A DNA stretch of 17,196 nt from Cellvibrionales bacterium UBA4495 (GCA_002388905.1 DGNJ01000106.1:1-17196), one strand, 5' to 3'; positions 1 through 9,374 are shown, counted from the stretch's first letter. Program-made: numbers and translations. Notes: a model not told the origin generated them from the sequence alone.

Positions 1-27
1 CGCGAGGAACATGCTTTGAGACCCGGT

Positions 28-57
28 GGTTTATTGCGGTCGGGGACCGCTCCCACA
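28..57 (+). repeat. REP-type palindromic element downstream of nadE
   Basis: A perfect 6-bp inverted repeat (gcggtc, spacer ggg, gaccgc; 36-50) is followed by tcccaca. Read on the other strand it is TGTGGGAGCGG..., the hallmark of Pseudomonas-type REP elements. The same layout and orientation recurs at 16961-16988 and 17169-17196. It lies 22 bp past the nadE stop, where REPs commonly sit, and could shield the mRNA 3' end. The TTTTCGCGG head of the other two copies has decayed here to TTATTGCGG. Confidence 0.7.
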
Positions 58-79
58 CACCAACCATTGGCTCAGTAGC

Positions 80-1708
80 TTATTCGCCCGGCTTCCAGCC
101 GTTGGTGACGGGATAGCGGCGATCGCGACCAAAGCCGCGCCGGGTGATCCGCACCCCGATGGGAGCCTGCCGGCGCTTGTACTCGTTGATATCCACCAGG
201 CGAATCACCCGGTGCACGTCCTCGGGCTCGAAACCTTCGGAGATAATGGTCGCGGCGCTGCAATCGTGCTCGATATAAAGTTCCAGGATGCGATCCAGCA
301 CCGGATATGCCGGCAGGCTGTCCTCGTCCTTCTGGTCCGGCGCCAGTTCCGCCGATGGCGGCCGGGTAATCACTTCTTCCGGGATCACCGGCGAGACGGT
401 ATTCCGGTAGCGTGCGAGTTCGTAAACAAGGGTCTTGGGCACATCCTTGAGCACATCGAAACCACCGGCCATATCACCGTAAAGCGTGGCATAACCTACG
501 GCCACTTCGCTCTTGTTCCCGGTTGTCAGAACCAGTACGCCCTTTTTGTTGGAGATGGCCATCAGGATCACTCCCCTTGCCCGGGCCTGGATGTTCTGCT
601 CGGTGGTATCGGGCTCGGTGCCGGCGAACTCCTCTTCCAGCGCCGCCATGAAGGTATCGTAGATTGGCTCGATACCGATCACCTTGTATTCGACACCGAG
701 CTTTTCCGCCTCCTCCGCGGCGACGTCCTGGCTTAATCGAGAGGTATAGCGGAACGGCAACATCACCGCCTCGACCCTGTCCGCCCCCAGGGCGTCCACC
801 GCCACGGCCAGGGTCACCGCCGAATCGATGCCGCCGGACAGGCCCAGCACCACGCCGGGAAAGCCATTCTTATTGATGTAGTCCCGTACGCCGGTGACCA
901 GTGCCTGGTAAACGGAAGGGATCAGGTCCGGATCGGGCACCACCTCGCCCTCGATGGCCCGGACGCCGCCATCTTCGACGGTGACCGCCACCGAGTATAT
1001 TCCCTCCTCGAACATCGGTGCCTGCATGGCCAGGTGGCCCATGTCGTCGACGACCATCGAGCCGCCATCGAATACCAGCTCATCCTGGCCGCCCACCTGG
1101 TTGACATAGACGATGGGCATATTGCCTTCCGCGGCCCGCGTCGCCAGGATATCCCTGCGTTCGGCCTGCTTGTTGCGATGGAATGGCGAAGCGTTGATAT
1201 TGAGCATCAGCCGGGCGCCGGCCTTGTGGGCCTGCACCATGGGCTGGGGATGCCAGATATCCTCGCACACGGTAATGGCTGTTCTCACACCGGCGATATC
1301 GATGACACAAGCCTTGTCGCCCTGACCGAAATAGCGTTTCTCGTCAAAGACCTGATAATTGGGCAGATACTGCTTGGCATACTCGGCCACCAGCTTGCCA
1401 TCCCGGAAAATCCCGGCCATATTGAGCAGTACCCCCTCCCGGCGGCGCGGGTAACCCACCACCGCGGTGAGGCCACGGGTAGCGGCGGCGACCCGGCCAA
1501 TGGCCGACTCCACCCGGGTTTCAAGACTGGGGCGCAGCAGCAGATCCTCGGGCGGGTAGCCTGTCAGAACCAGTTCCGGGAAAAGCGCCAGAGCGGTCCT
1601 GCCTTCCCGACGCAGTTTGTCGAGGGTTTCCACCACCTTGTCGGTGTTGCCGGGAATATCCCCCACCAGGGGGTTCAACTGGGCCAGGGCAATCGTGATT
1701 TCGGTCAT
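80..1708 (-). CDS. nadE: Glutamine-dependent NAD+ synthetase
   Basis: This 542-residue cytosolic enzyme performs the last step of NAD synthesis: deamido-NAD+ plus ATP and glutamine gives NAD+. The N-terminal half (about 1-260) is a nitrilase-type glutaminase with the Glu-Lys-Cys triad visible as E45 (FPELVLTGYPPEDLL), K112 (AKQYLPN) and C148 (TVCEDIWHP). The C-terminal half is the synthetase, with the ATP pyrophosphatase loop SGGIDS at 291-296, TTGNKSE further on, and the family ending ITRRGFGRDRRYP. Length is normal for the short proteobacterial two-domain form. It starts at ATG 1708 and is divergent from pilS, sharing a 99-bp intergenic region; I see no functional link to the pilus genes beyond position. 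The open frames on the opposite strand are shadows. Confidence 0.96.
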   Translation of the reverse strand: MTEITIALAQLNPLVGDIPGNTDKVVETLDKLRREGRTALALFPELVLTGYPPEDLLLRPSLETRVESAIGRVAAATRGLTAVVGYPRRREGVLLNMAGIFRDGKLVAEYAKQYLPNYQVFDEKRYFGQGDKACVIDIAGVRTAITVCEDIWHPQPMVQAHKAGARLMLNINASPFHRNKQAERRDILATRAAEGNMPIVYVNQVGGQDELVFDGGSMVVDDMGHLAMQAPMFEEGIYSVAVTVEDGGVRAIEGEVVPDPDLIPSVYQALVTGVRDYINKNGFPGVVLGLSGGIDSAVTLAVAVDALGADRVEAVMLPFRYTSRLSQDVAAEEAEKLGVEYKVIGIEPIYDTFMAALEEEFAGTEPDTTEQNIQARARGVILMAISNKKGVLVLTTGNKSEVAVGYATLYGDMAGGFDVLKDVPKTLVYELARYRNTVSPVIPEEVITRPPSAELAPDQKDEDSLPAYPVLDRILELYIEHDCSAATIISEGFEPEDVHRVIRLVDINEYKRRQAPIGVRITRRGFGRDRRYPVTNGWKPGE

Positions 1709-1724
1709 TCTTCAGCGAACATCA

Positions 1725-1754
1725 ATGAAAGAGGCGCGTATTTTCAGATAAAAT
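1725..1754 (+). promoter_or_regulatory. Possible sigma70 promoter for pilS-pilR
   Basis: In the 99-bp nadE/pilS divergent region, ATGAAA (1725-1730) and TAAAAT (1749-1754) lie 18 bp apart, about 54 bp before the pilS ATG. The -10 is good (5/6) and the -35 moderate (4/6). This is a weak call based on pattern alone. Confidence 0.3.
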
Positions 1755-1807
1755 CCCGTCGAGGGCAAAGTATGGATATCCAATAACCAGAACCGGGCGG
1801 ACCCTGC

Positions 1808-3463
1808 ATGGAACAGAGCCAGAGCATCTTCAGACAGGATAGACTCAACGCCCGGCTTTTGCGTATCTACCTTTATTACCGGCTGATCCTGGCTCTGTTG
1901 CTGCTGGCCTCCTTCTGGGGGGAAGTGGCCGACGACCTGGTGGGCCGCATCGATCCCCGGTTGTTTTCGGTCACGGCAATTGCCTATGTGCTGCTGTGCA
2001 TGGCGACGCTGGCCGTCTGCCGGCGCCACCGCTTCGAGGTGCGCTCGCCGACGCTGTTCTTTATTCTGCTCACCGACATCATCAGCCAGACACTGCTGAT
2101 GCACGCCAGCGGCGGTCTGGCCAGCGGCCTGGGCTACCTGTTGCTGGTGACCGTGGCCGCCGGATCCATCTTTTTTACCGGCCAGCTGGCAATACTGGTC
2201 GCGGCCATGGCCAGCATCTGCATTATCCTCGAGAGCGCCACCACCCTGCTTTTCCTGGAACAAAAGGGCGGTTCCATCTTTCCCGCCGGTATCCTGGGAA
2301 TTCTGCTGTTTTTTACTTCCCTGATCTTCCAGGGCCTCAACCGTGCGCTGCGTACCGCCCAGGAACAGGCCGACCGGGAATCGGAACAGTCCGCCCAGTT
2401 GCAGAAACTGAACGAACTGATCGTCAGCCGCATGCTGACAGGTATCATCGTCATCGACACCGGCGACAAAATCGAGCTGATCAACCGGGCCGCCGTGGAA
2501 CTGCTGGGCGGTCACCGCAGCGGGGTTCCCCTTGCGCCCGGCCAGGACATTCATATCGAGCCCAGGCTGTACAAGCAGCTGGTGCGCTGGCGCAGCTACC
2601 CCTGGTTGCGGACACCGCCGTTCACGCCCAAATACGGCGATATCGAGCTACAGGCCAACTTCACCCGTCTGGACGAGCGTGGCGAGAACCGCACCCTGAT
2701 CTTCCTGGAAGATCTCAGGGCCGCCGCCCAGCACGCCCAGCAGCTGAAGCTGGCCTCCCTGGGCCGCTTAACCGGCAGCATTGCCCACGAGATCCGCAAC
2801 CCCCTGGGGGCCATCAGCCATGCCTCCCAGCTGCTTGCGGAACACAATAACGCCGACCCCGCGGCGGCCAAATTGACGGATATCATCGATCGCCACAGCC
2901 GCCGGGTGAATCACATTATCGAGAACGTACTGGGTCTTTCACGGCACAAGCCCAATTCGCTGCAGAAATTCAACTTGCGCGACTGGCTCAAACGCTTTCT
3001 TGAGGACTACCGGGAGTATGCACCGGATGCACAGGTGGAGCTGGACGCTCAAAACCGACAACTCCAGGCCACTTTCGATCCCGGCCATCTCCAGCAAATC
3101 CTCACCAACCTGCTCGACAACGCCGTACGCCATACCCGGAAGGCCACAGGCGAGGCCAGGGCCCGCCTTCGCCTTACCCGGGACACAGACGACGACCTGC
3201 CCACCCTGGATGTGATCGATATGGGCCCGGGCGTACCCAGGGAGCACCGGGGCAAACTCTTCGAACCCTTCTTCACCACCGAGCCGGAAGGCACGGGGCT
3301 GGGGCTCTATATCGCCCGGGAGCTGTGCACAATCAACTTCGCAACGTTAAAATACCTGCCACCTCAGGGAGACGAGCCGGGCTGCTTCCGGCTGCATTTT
3401 GCCCATCCCGACAAGCTGCTACCGAGAAGTGAACATGCGAAAACATCAGGCGCTGATCATTGA
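1808..3463 (+). CDS. pilS: Sensor histidine kinase PilS of the type IV pilus two-component system
   Basis: This 551-residue inner-membrane kinase normally phosphorylates PilR to control transcription of the major pilin. The N-terminal ~175 residues carry about six hydrophobic segments (roughly 20-38, 52-70, 82-98, 108-122, 126-144, 158-174), the PilS arrangement. A PAS-like sensor domain follows (about 200-300, starting near SRMLTGIIVIDTGDKIELIN). The HisKA box is GRLTGSIAHEIRNPLG with the phospho-acceptor H327. The ATPase domain shows the N box (LTNLLDNAVRH, N434/N438), DMGPGVP and FFTTEPEGTGLGLYIA. The tail overlaps pilR by 29 bp, so the pair is co-transcribed and probably translationally coupled. 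In P. aeruginosa PilS also binds PilA in the membrane; that is family knowledge, and pilA is not in this window. Confidence 0.95.
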   Translation: MEQSQSIFRQDRLNARLLRIYLYYRLILALLLLASFWGEVADDLVGRIDPRLFSVTAIAYVLLCMATLAVCRRHRFEVRSPTLFFILLTDIISQTLLMHASGGLASGLGYLLLVTVAAGSIFFTGQLAILVAAMASICIILESATTLLFLEQKGGSIFPAGILGILLFFTSLIFQGLNRALRTAQEQADRESEQSAQLQKLNELIVSRMLTGIIVIDTGDKIELINRAAVELLGGHRSGVPLAPGQDIHIEPRLYKQLVRWRSYPWLRTPPFTPKYGDIELQANFTRLDERGENRTLIFLEDLRAAAQHAQQLKLASLGRLTGSIAHEIRNPLGAISHASQLLAEHNNADPAAAKLTDIIDRHSRRVNHIIENVLGLSRHKPNSLQKFNLRDWLKRFLEDYREYAPDAQVELDAQNRQLQATFDPGHLQQILTNLLDNAVRHTRKATGEARARLRLTRDTDDDLPTLDVIDMGPGVPREHRGKLFEPFFTTEPEGTGLGLYIARELCTINFATLKYLPPQGDEPGCFRLHFAHPDKLLPRSEHAKTSGADH

Positions 3464-4805
3464 CGACGAGCCGGATATTCTGGAGCTGCTCGGCATCACT
3501 CTGGAAAAACTCGGCCTGACGGTGACCGGCGCGGCCACCTGCGCCCAGGCCGAGGCACTGCTTGCCCGGCGGCAATTCGACCTCTGCCTGACAGACATGC
3601 GCCTGCCCGACGGCGACGGCCTGAGCCTGGTGGATCATATCCAGTCCCGGTACCCGGACATGCCGGTGGCGGTAATTACCGCCCACGGCAATACCGATAC
3701 CGCCGTGGAGGCCCTGAAGCGCGGTGCCTTCGACTTTATTTCCAAGCCCGTCGAGTTAAAGCGACTGCGCGCGATGGTCAACACCGCCCTGGAGTTGCGC
3801 TCAGAGCGGGAGCCCCTGAACGTCGAGGAAACCGGCCTGATTGGCAATTCGGCCGTCATGGAATCCCTCCGCCACCAGATCGGCCGCATGGCGCGCAGCC
3901 AGGCACCGATCTTTATCAGCGGCGAATCGGGCAGCGGCAAGGAACTGGTGGCCCGGGCCATCCACTACCAGGGGCCACGGGCCAACGGGCCCTTCATTCC
4001 CGTGAACTGCGGCGCCATTCCTTCGGAACTTATGGAGAGCGAATTCTTCGGCCACCGCAAGGGCAGCTTCACCGGCGCCTTCCAGGACAAGCAGGGCCTG
4101 TTCCAGGCCGCCGACGGCGGCACCCTGTTTCTCGACGAAGTGGCCGACCTGCCTCTGGACATGCAGGTGAAACTGCTCCGCGCCATCCAGGAAAAATCCG
4201 TGCGCCCCGTGGGTGCCCAGGATGAAAAACCGGTGGATGTGCGCATCCTGAGCGCCACCCACAAAAACCTTGCCGCGGAAGTCGCGGCCGGTCATTTCCG
4301 ACAGGATCTTTTCTACCGCATCAATGTTATCGAGGTACAGGTGCCCAGCCTGCGGGAGCGGTCGGAAGATATCGGCGAACTGGCGAATCTTTTCGTCGCC
4401 CGGTTCGCCCGGGAAGCCGGCATCGACGCCCCCGTCATCGACAAGCAGGCACTGGCGGCCTTGAGGCGCTACCCCTTTCCCGGCAATGTCCGCGAACTGG
4501 AAAACACCCTGGAAAGGGCCTTCACCCTGTGCAGCAACGGCATCATCCGGGCCGAGGACCTGAGCCTGCAGACCCGGGAAACACCGGCTGACTACCGGGC
4601 TTCCCGATCCGGCAATTCAGGCGCCGCGGACCAGTTTATGCCCGGACCCGGCACATCCATCGATGACTATCTCGCCGATATCGAGAAAGAGATTCTGGTG
4701 AGGACCCTTGAAGAGAACCGCTGGAACAAGACCGCCTCCGCCGAGAAACTGGGTATCAGTTTCCGGCAGATGCGTTATAAGTTGCAGAAGCTGGGGATTG
4801 ATTAG
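3435..4805 (+). CDS. pilR: Sigma54-dependent response regulator PilR
   Basis: This 456-residue NtrC-family activator has a receiver domain at 1-120 (acidic pair D10/D11, phospho-acceptor D54, K104). A sigma54-interacting AAA+ domain spans about 135-370, with Walker A GESGSGKE (163-170), the sigma54 loop as GSFTGA (210-215, Ser in place of the commonest Ala) and Walker B GGTLFLDE (228-235). A Fis-type helix-turn-helix ends the protein (about 415-456, NRWNKTASAEKLGISFRQMRYKLQKLG). I chose ATG 3435 over an in-frame upstream ATG at 3399, because it starts directly before the receiver domain (MRKHQALIIDDEPD) and has a GAGAAG ribosome site. The gene overlaps the end of pilS and ends 9 bp from the convergent pilE stop. 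Its usual target, a sigma54 promoter at pilA, lies outside the window. Confidence 0.95.
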   Translation: MRKHQALIIDDEPDILELLGITLEKLGLTVTGAATCAQAEALLARRQFDLCLTDMRLPDGDGLSLVDHIQSRYPDMPVAVITAHGNTDTAVEALKRGAFDFISKPVELKRLRAMVNTALELRSEREPLNVEETGLIGNSAVMESLRHQIGRMARSQAPIFISGESGSGKELVARAIHYQGPRANGPFIPVNCGAIPSELMESEFFGHRKGSFTGAFQDKQGLFQAADGGTLFLDEVADLPLDMQVKLLRAIQEKSVRPVGAQDEKPVDVRILSATHKNLAAEVAAGHFRQDLFYRINVIEVQVPSLRERSEDIGELANLFVARFAREAGIDAPVIDKQALAALRRYPFPGNVRELENTLERAFTLCSNGIIRAEDLSLQTRETPADYRASRSGNSGAADQFMPGPGTSIDDYLADIEKEILVRTLEENRWNKTASAEKLGISFRQMRYKLQKLGID

Positions 4806-4814
4806 GTTTTCGTA

Positions 4815-5303
4815 TTACCAGCACTCGCCGTCGGACGCAGTTCCGGTTATGACTCCCAAAGCATTGTTTGTCACCTGTTTAAACTTCCTGCCACGGTCGT
4901 CAACACCGAGGGCATTACAGAGGGTATCGTCCGTCTGCATATTCTGAGGCGTGGCACGGAGCCCGTAGCTCAGCCCATTGGCATTGGTGGTAATGTCAAT
5001 CACATAGCGGGCCTGCCCCGCCGAGGATGGGTCACCCCGGCCATCGATATAGTGAGGGTTTGAATAGCCCAGATCCGACAGGGAGCCCGTGTACTCCTTG
5101 TTATTGGCAAAATATTGTTCCTGCAGGGAAGCCACCTCCAGTAACTCGCCTTTTGCATTGGCCCTGTTGGACCTGAGCACATAATCCTGGTAGGCGGGGT
5201 AAGCGAAGGCTGCCAGGATAGCGACCACCACGACCACTATCATCAGTTCAATCAGGGTAAACCCCTTTGACCTGTTCATTCCCGGTATTGTGTTTTTTTC
5301 CAT
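4815..5303 (-). CDS. pilE: Type IV pilus minor pilin PilE
   Basis: This 162-residue type IVa prepilin is the last gene of the minor-pilin cluster. The leader ends in Lys-Gly with cleavage after G14, followed by [20 protein letters not shown], including the Glu at mature position 5 needed for assembly. The helix continues into [25 protein letters not shown], then a PilE globular head with two Cys near the end (C132 region and the terminal ECW). The terminal Cys-Trp resembles P. aeruginosa PilE. An internal Met (MNRSKG) would give a shorter leader but has its GGGA right against it, so the upstream ATG is preferred. It starts 15 bp after the pilY1 stop. It probably acts in the pilus-initiating/tip complex with the other minor pilins and PilY1. 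Confidence 0.9.
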   Translation of the reverse strand: MEKNTIPGMNRSKGFTLIELMIVVVVVAILAAFAYPAYQDYVLRSNRANAKGELLEVASLQEQYFANNKEYTGSLSDLGYSNPHYIDGRGDPSSAGQARYVIDITTNANGLSYGLRATPQNMQTDDTLCNALGVDDRGRKFKQVTNNALGVITGTASDGECW

Positions 5304-5318
5304 AAACAGTCGGCCTAT

Positions 5319-8300
5319 TTAATCATCCAAGACATCAACGCCCTTTTCCCGCCAGTATTTGGGGATGGGGCGCTGAGAACCAATTTCCACCGGCCTGCCA
5401 GTCGAGGTCAGGCCCTGGTTGGGCGTAATGGCGGTAACCCCGCCATCAATACCCGGGGCAAGATTTTCGAAGCGGTCTTCCCTGATAAAGTCGGTTCCCG
5501 TGGTGGAGCCGCTCAAGTGGAACTTGGGCGCACCGGTGGCAAAATCCACTTCATAAAGCCGGCTGAAACCGATATTTGCAGTGCACGCTTCCGGATCGTC
5601 TTCCTGAGGCACATACGTGGTGAAGAAAATGATCGGTTCCTCGGTCTGGGGATCAAAGCCAATCAGGGGTTGAGTAAAACCTTTCTCCCCAGGGCCTTCA
5701 CCATCACCACCCAAATCGAAGTACCAGCCGTTTATTAAACCACTGGTGTCTGCTTCATCAACCTGGCAGAGATCGTCCGCCTGCCGGTCCACCGCGGTCA
5801 GGCAGTTACTGGTGACGTTTTCCAGGTCGCTCAGGGTAATAGGCTGGCGCGTATTCGTGGCCGGATCGTTATCCGGATCGCCATCGGGCTTGCCGGGTAC
5901 GGTAAAGCGGTCCTTGATCATAAAGGTTGTATTCTGGACGCTGGTTTCCGAACGCGGATGGGCCCGGTCCCCCGATATCAGAACCAGGCCGAGATATTCA
6001 CCCAGTTCATCTTCGGAGCGCGCAATATCCATGGCGGCAAAGAAGCGCCGATCCACGCCATCCGAGCTATCGTGGCCAAGTTCGGCAATCTTGGTAACCT
6101 GCCAGTTGTCCGTCCTGAAGGAAGCATCCTCCTGTTGCTCCGTTGTGCCGGCACGGGGGGTATCGAAACGCCAGACGTTGCCGCCTGTATCCGCCACGTA
6201 GAACAACTCGATAATACCGTTCTCATTGCGGGAAGGTACCATTGTCACCGGCGCGGCAACGCTGTCATTGAAATCCGCCACCTCCACCGTGGTTGGTGAG
6301 GATGTATCCGTCGCCCCCTTCACCACCTTCCAGACCAACTCGCCGGTTCGGGCATGGACCATATAGAGGGCGTTGCCCTCGGCATCCACGGCGGTACAGG
6401 AACTGGCGTCATCCGGATCCGTGGGATGCTCCCCCACGGTGGCGCAGGTGGTGAGATTGTCCTTGCCGACATAGCTGCTGTAATCGAACGCCGCGGTCCC
6501 GGGCGATGCTTCGCCGCCTTCCGGTCCGCCCCAATAGCCGCCACCGAAGACAACGGTGCCCACCGGGACATTGAAAGTCAGAGAATCGTCAGTGAACACA
6601 TTGAGGCCACTTACGTCTTCAAAGCGGAAGAAGCCGACACGGGGATCGGAGAATGTCAGGCCCAGGTCCTCGAAGCCGGCATCCCCCTTCTCGATTCGCC
6701 ACAACATGCCGGGATTGTCGTCCTTGTTGGAAATATCCAGGGCGTACATGTTCTTGCCGCCGCGACGCAGGCCATGATAAATGTAGACCTTATCGCAGTC
6801 CGGGTCGCCGTTGGTACAGCCACCCGTGGCGTTGTTCCTGGAGGTTTCGATAATGCCGTTGTCGTTATTGTCGATGGTCAGGGACGTGACCGCGCCATCC
6901 ACGCCATAGGGACGATTGATGGAAAAATCCTCGCTCGTCATCCAGCTCTGGACATTGTCGAGCAGAACCCGGGGCATATAGGCCCAGGTTTCCACGCCCG
7001 ACTCGGCGCCGTTGGCGCCCTCCTCGGTACTTTCCACCATGTGCAGAAGGCCGTCGTTGGTGCCAAACACAACCCGGATATCCGGATTACAGGTGCGCGT
7101 GTCCGGGTCGTAGCCCACATCCGGGGGCGAGGGATCGTTGGGGTCCGGGGGGCCACAATTACTGACGGTTTCGCCGTAGTTGATGGTTAGCGGACGGGAG
7201 TGGAGCACATCGCCCATGATCCAGCGCCGGACATCGTCCGTATCGCCGTCGGCGTCTTCGTCGAAAATATCGAAACCGCGCATCCATTTCAGGGCAAGCG
7301 CCGTGGCCTCCGCTTTTTTGTCGTCGGCATCGGCGCTGGTGAGTGAGGCGCCGAAAAAGGTGACAAGACTGTCGGCATCGATATCACTCCAGAGCGCGCT
7401 GTCATAGGCCTGCAGGCTGGTGTCGTCCAGAATAAAACGGGCGTCCACCGGTTCCAGTGCCGTTCGCTGGTTGGAGGCATTCAGGGTCTCGGGCCCGATA
7501 AATACCTGGCGGGGACTGTTAGCCGCACAGGCGGGGTCGTTGCTATTGTTGCAGAGACCGACATTCTCCGTGGAATCCCCCGGGAGGTAGCCGGGAATAT
7601 TCTGTCCGGAGCCTCCGCGATTGACCGCACTGCCATCCCTGCCCGCGGGAATCAGTATTTCGCCGGTGTCTGGGTCAGTTAAAGGCTGATCCACGTCCCG
7701 GCCAGCGGGGTCCGTCCAGAACGTTAGTGCATTATCATCGACGCGGCCCGTATTGGGGTTGAAGGCGTCGTTGCCTTCGGCATCGACGATGGAGACGCTG
7801 GAGCTGGCCTCGTCGAATGTCACCTTCAGTTTTTTCAGGTTACCCGGCCATACCGGGTGCCCGTCATCATCCGGCACGAAAACGGCCAGGAACAACTGGT
7901 TCAACGCCTGGATACGGTTCTGGACGTTGACCGGGACGGATACGGCGGTAAAGGTACTGGTCACCGCGTTAATCTGGTCAAAAATACCTGTAAACGCATC
8001 CTTGAATTCGGCAATATTGTCTCCCACCAGGATTGCCGCATTGGTGCCGCCCGCCACGGCCCAGGGGTCAGCACGATTGGCGGCGCCACTGGTGTTGACG
8101 ATAAAATAGGATTTGACGAAATCATTGCCGGGCAGCGTGATATCCAGACCGCCATCGGCGGGATCCATGGTCCGGAGCCGGCGAACGATATCCTCGAATG
8201 ACGGATTATTGAGTTCCAGGCCACCATCGGCAAAACTGTCGTCAATATCGTTGTCATTGTCATCGTCAAACTGGTTGACGGCGAAGGTGGCATTTACCGT

Positions 8301-9374
8301 ATAAACCCCGGAGCAGGTGAATGCGTTTTCGTCCACGCCGGGCACATAGGTGGGATTGGCGCTTTTGGGACTGTTAATGACCTCGATGTCGGGCCCCGCA
8401 ATAATGGGTATCTGTTCAACGTTATTGCCCTGGGTCGCCACATCCTGCGAATCGTAATCGTCGCCTATGGTAACCAGCGAGGCACTCCCCGTATCTACGG
8501 TCTGGGACTCTTCGTAGAAGCAATCGAGCACGATCGCAGTTGGTACGCCATTGCCGTCAAAGAGCGGAACCGGATTCCCAAGGTTGTCATAAAGGCACTG
8601 TTCCGGGTCACCGATATTGAACGAGTCATCGGTGTCGAAATCCTCCCAGCCCTCCAGGCCATTGAGAACCTCCTGGCCGGTTAGGTACCGGTAAAACTCG
8701 AAAAACATTTCCTTGGCCTGCCAGGAATGGCTGATATTGGCATTGATGTCCGTGAGCGTCTGGTTGCTGGGGAGCATCTTCAATATATTAAGAAGCCGGG
8801 ATTTATTGCCATTGGCGTCCCAACTGCTTTCGGAGACCGCAAAGGGCCGGAAGCCACTCAGTATATAACCGCCATTAGAGCAATCCTTGGAGTTAGGGTT
8901 ACAGCTGTTTCCCGAATCGTTATGGGGCACCATAAAGCCGATATTGACGGCATCCAGGTCGATAAACACCAGATAAAGGGAAAGTATCAGGAGCTCACGG
9001 AAGTCCACGTCGCTGTAGCTGGGAACACAATCATTGGCATCGGGGTTGTTGATATTGTCGGGAATGGTTTCGGGACCCGGCACGTCCGTGCGTTCCGCAC
9101 TGAAAAACCAGTTTTCATCCATGATACAGCGCATGGCATGCCAGGCGGAGGGATCGCCGTCAAACGTGAGTTTCTCCTTACAACTGTTCGACTCAACGTC
9201 GCTGCATGTACTGGACCCCGTATTGGGCCGCAATTCCGTCGACAGCATCACATAGGGGGCCGAGGCATCGACGGAGGCCGGGTCGGCAAAGAAGATTTCC
9301 GTATCGTCGGCAATGGCAAAAAAGGGCATGCCAAGCAGAAAGCCGATAACAGTATTTTTAAAGTAACCGTTCAT
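5319..9374 (-). CDS. pilY1: PilY1-type pilus tip/assembly protein with C-terminal beta-propeller
   Basis: This 1351-residue exported protein has a signal peptide at about 1-22 (AIA then DD). The first ~490 residues occupy the place of the von Willebrand A-like domain, but the expected metal-site motif (Asp-x-Ser-x-Ser after the first strand) is not seen. The corresponding stretch reads YVMLSTELRPNTGSSTC (41-57), and no clear second metal loop is found. From about 490 the sequence is conventional (RIQALNQLFLAVFVP). The PilC/PilY1 propeller runs from about 690 on: VVFGTNDGLLHMVES near 765, WAYMPRVLLDN, VYIYHGLRRGGKNMYALD, VVFGGGYWG, ARTGELVWKV. Calcium-loop-like acid repeats occur at 370-379 (DDDNDNDIDD) and 835-843 (DNNDNGIIE). 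The second is close to the known P. aeruginosa PilY1 calcium site (about 851-859, from memory). Many Cys pairs suggest disulfides. No RGD tripeptide is present. Likely roles are pilus extension/retraction balance, adhesion and surface sensing. Confidence 0.93.
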   Translation of the reverse strand: MNGYFKNTVIGFLLGMPFFAIADDTEIFFADPASVDASAPYVMLSTELRPNTGSSTCSDVESNSCKEKLTFDGDPSAWHAMRCIMDENWFFSAERTDVPGPETIPDNINNPDANDCVPSYSDVDFRELLILSLYLVFIDLDAVNIGFMVPHNDSGNSCNPNSKDCSNGGYILSGFRPFAVSESSWDANGNKSRLLNILKMLPSNQTLTDINANISHSWQAKEMFFEFYRYLTGQEVLNGLEGWEDFDTDDSFNIGDPEQCLYDNLGNPVPLFDGNGVPTAIVLDCFYEESQTVDTGSASLVTIGDDYDSQDVATQGNNVEQIPIIAGPDIEVINSPKSANPTYVPGVDENAFTCSGVYTVNATFAVNQFDDDNDNDIDDSFADGGLELNNPSFEDIVRRLRTMDPADGGLDITLPGNDFVKSYFIVNTSGAANRADPWAVAGGTNAAILVGDNIAEFKDAFTGIFDQINAVTSTFTAVSVPVNVQNRIQALNQLFLAVFVPDDDGHPVWPGNLKKLKVTFDEASSSVSIVDAEGNDAFNPNTGRVDDNALTFWTDPAGRDVDQPLTDPDTGEILIPAGRDGSAVNRGGSGQNIPGYLPGDSTENVGLCNNSNDPACAANSPRQVFIGPETLNASNQRTALEPVDARFILDDTSLQAYDSALWSDIDADSLVTFFGASLTSADADDKKAEATALALKWMRGFDIFDEDADGDTDDVRRWIMGDVLHSRPLTINYGETVSNCGPPDPNDPSPPDVGYDPDTRTCNPDIRVVFGTNDGLLHMVESTEEGANGAESGVETWAYMPRVLLDNVQSWMTSEDFSINRPYGVDGAVTSLTIDNNDNGIIETSRNNATGGCTNGDPDCDKVYIYHGLRRGGKNMYALDISNKDDNPGMLWRIEKGDAGFEDLGLTFSDPRVGFFRFEDVSGLNVFTDDSLTFNVPVGTVVFGGGYWGGPEGGEASPGTAAFDYSSYVGKDNLTTCATVGEHPTDPDDASSCTAVDAEGNALYMVHARTGELVWKVVKGATDTSSPTTVEVADFNDSVAAPVTMVPSRNENGIIELFYVADTGGNVWRFDTPRAGTTEQQEDASFRTDNWQVTKIAELGHDSSDGVDRRFFAAMDIARSEDELGEYLGLVLISGDRAHPRSETSVQNTTFMIKDRFTVPGKPDGDPDNDPATNTRQPITLSDLENVTSNCLTAVDRQADDLCQVDEADTSGLINGWYFDLGGDGEGPGEKGFTQPLIGFDPQTEEPIIFFTTYVPQEDDPEACTANIGFSRLYEVDFATGAPKFHLSGSTTGTDFIREDRFENLAPGIDGGVTAITPNQGLTSTGRPVEIGSQRPIPKYWREKGVDVLDD

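Noticed and set aside
26..736. 236-codon open frame on the plus strand opposite nadE
   Set aside because: It lies within nadE on the other strand, shows no family motif, and is explained by GC-rich codon bias. The same holds for the long antisense frames at 1034-1786, 9441-10043 and 11103-12137.
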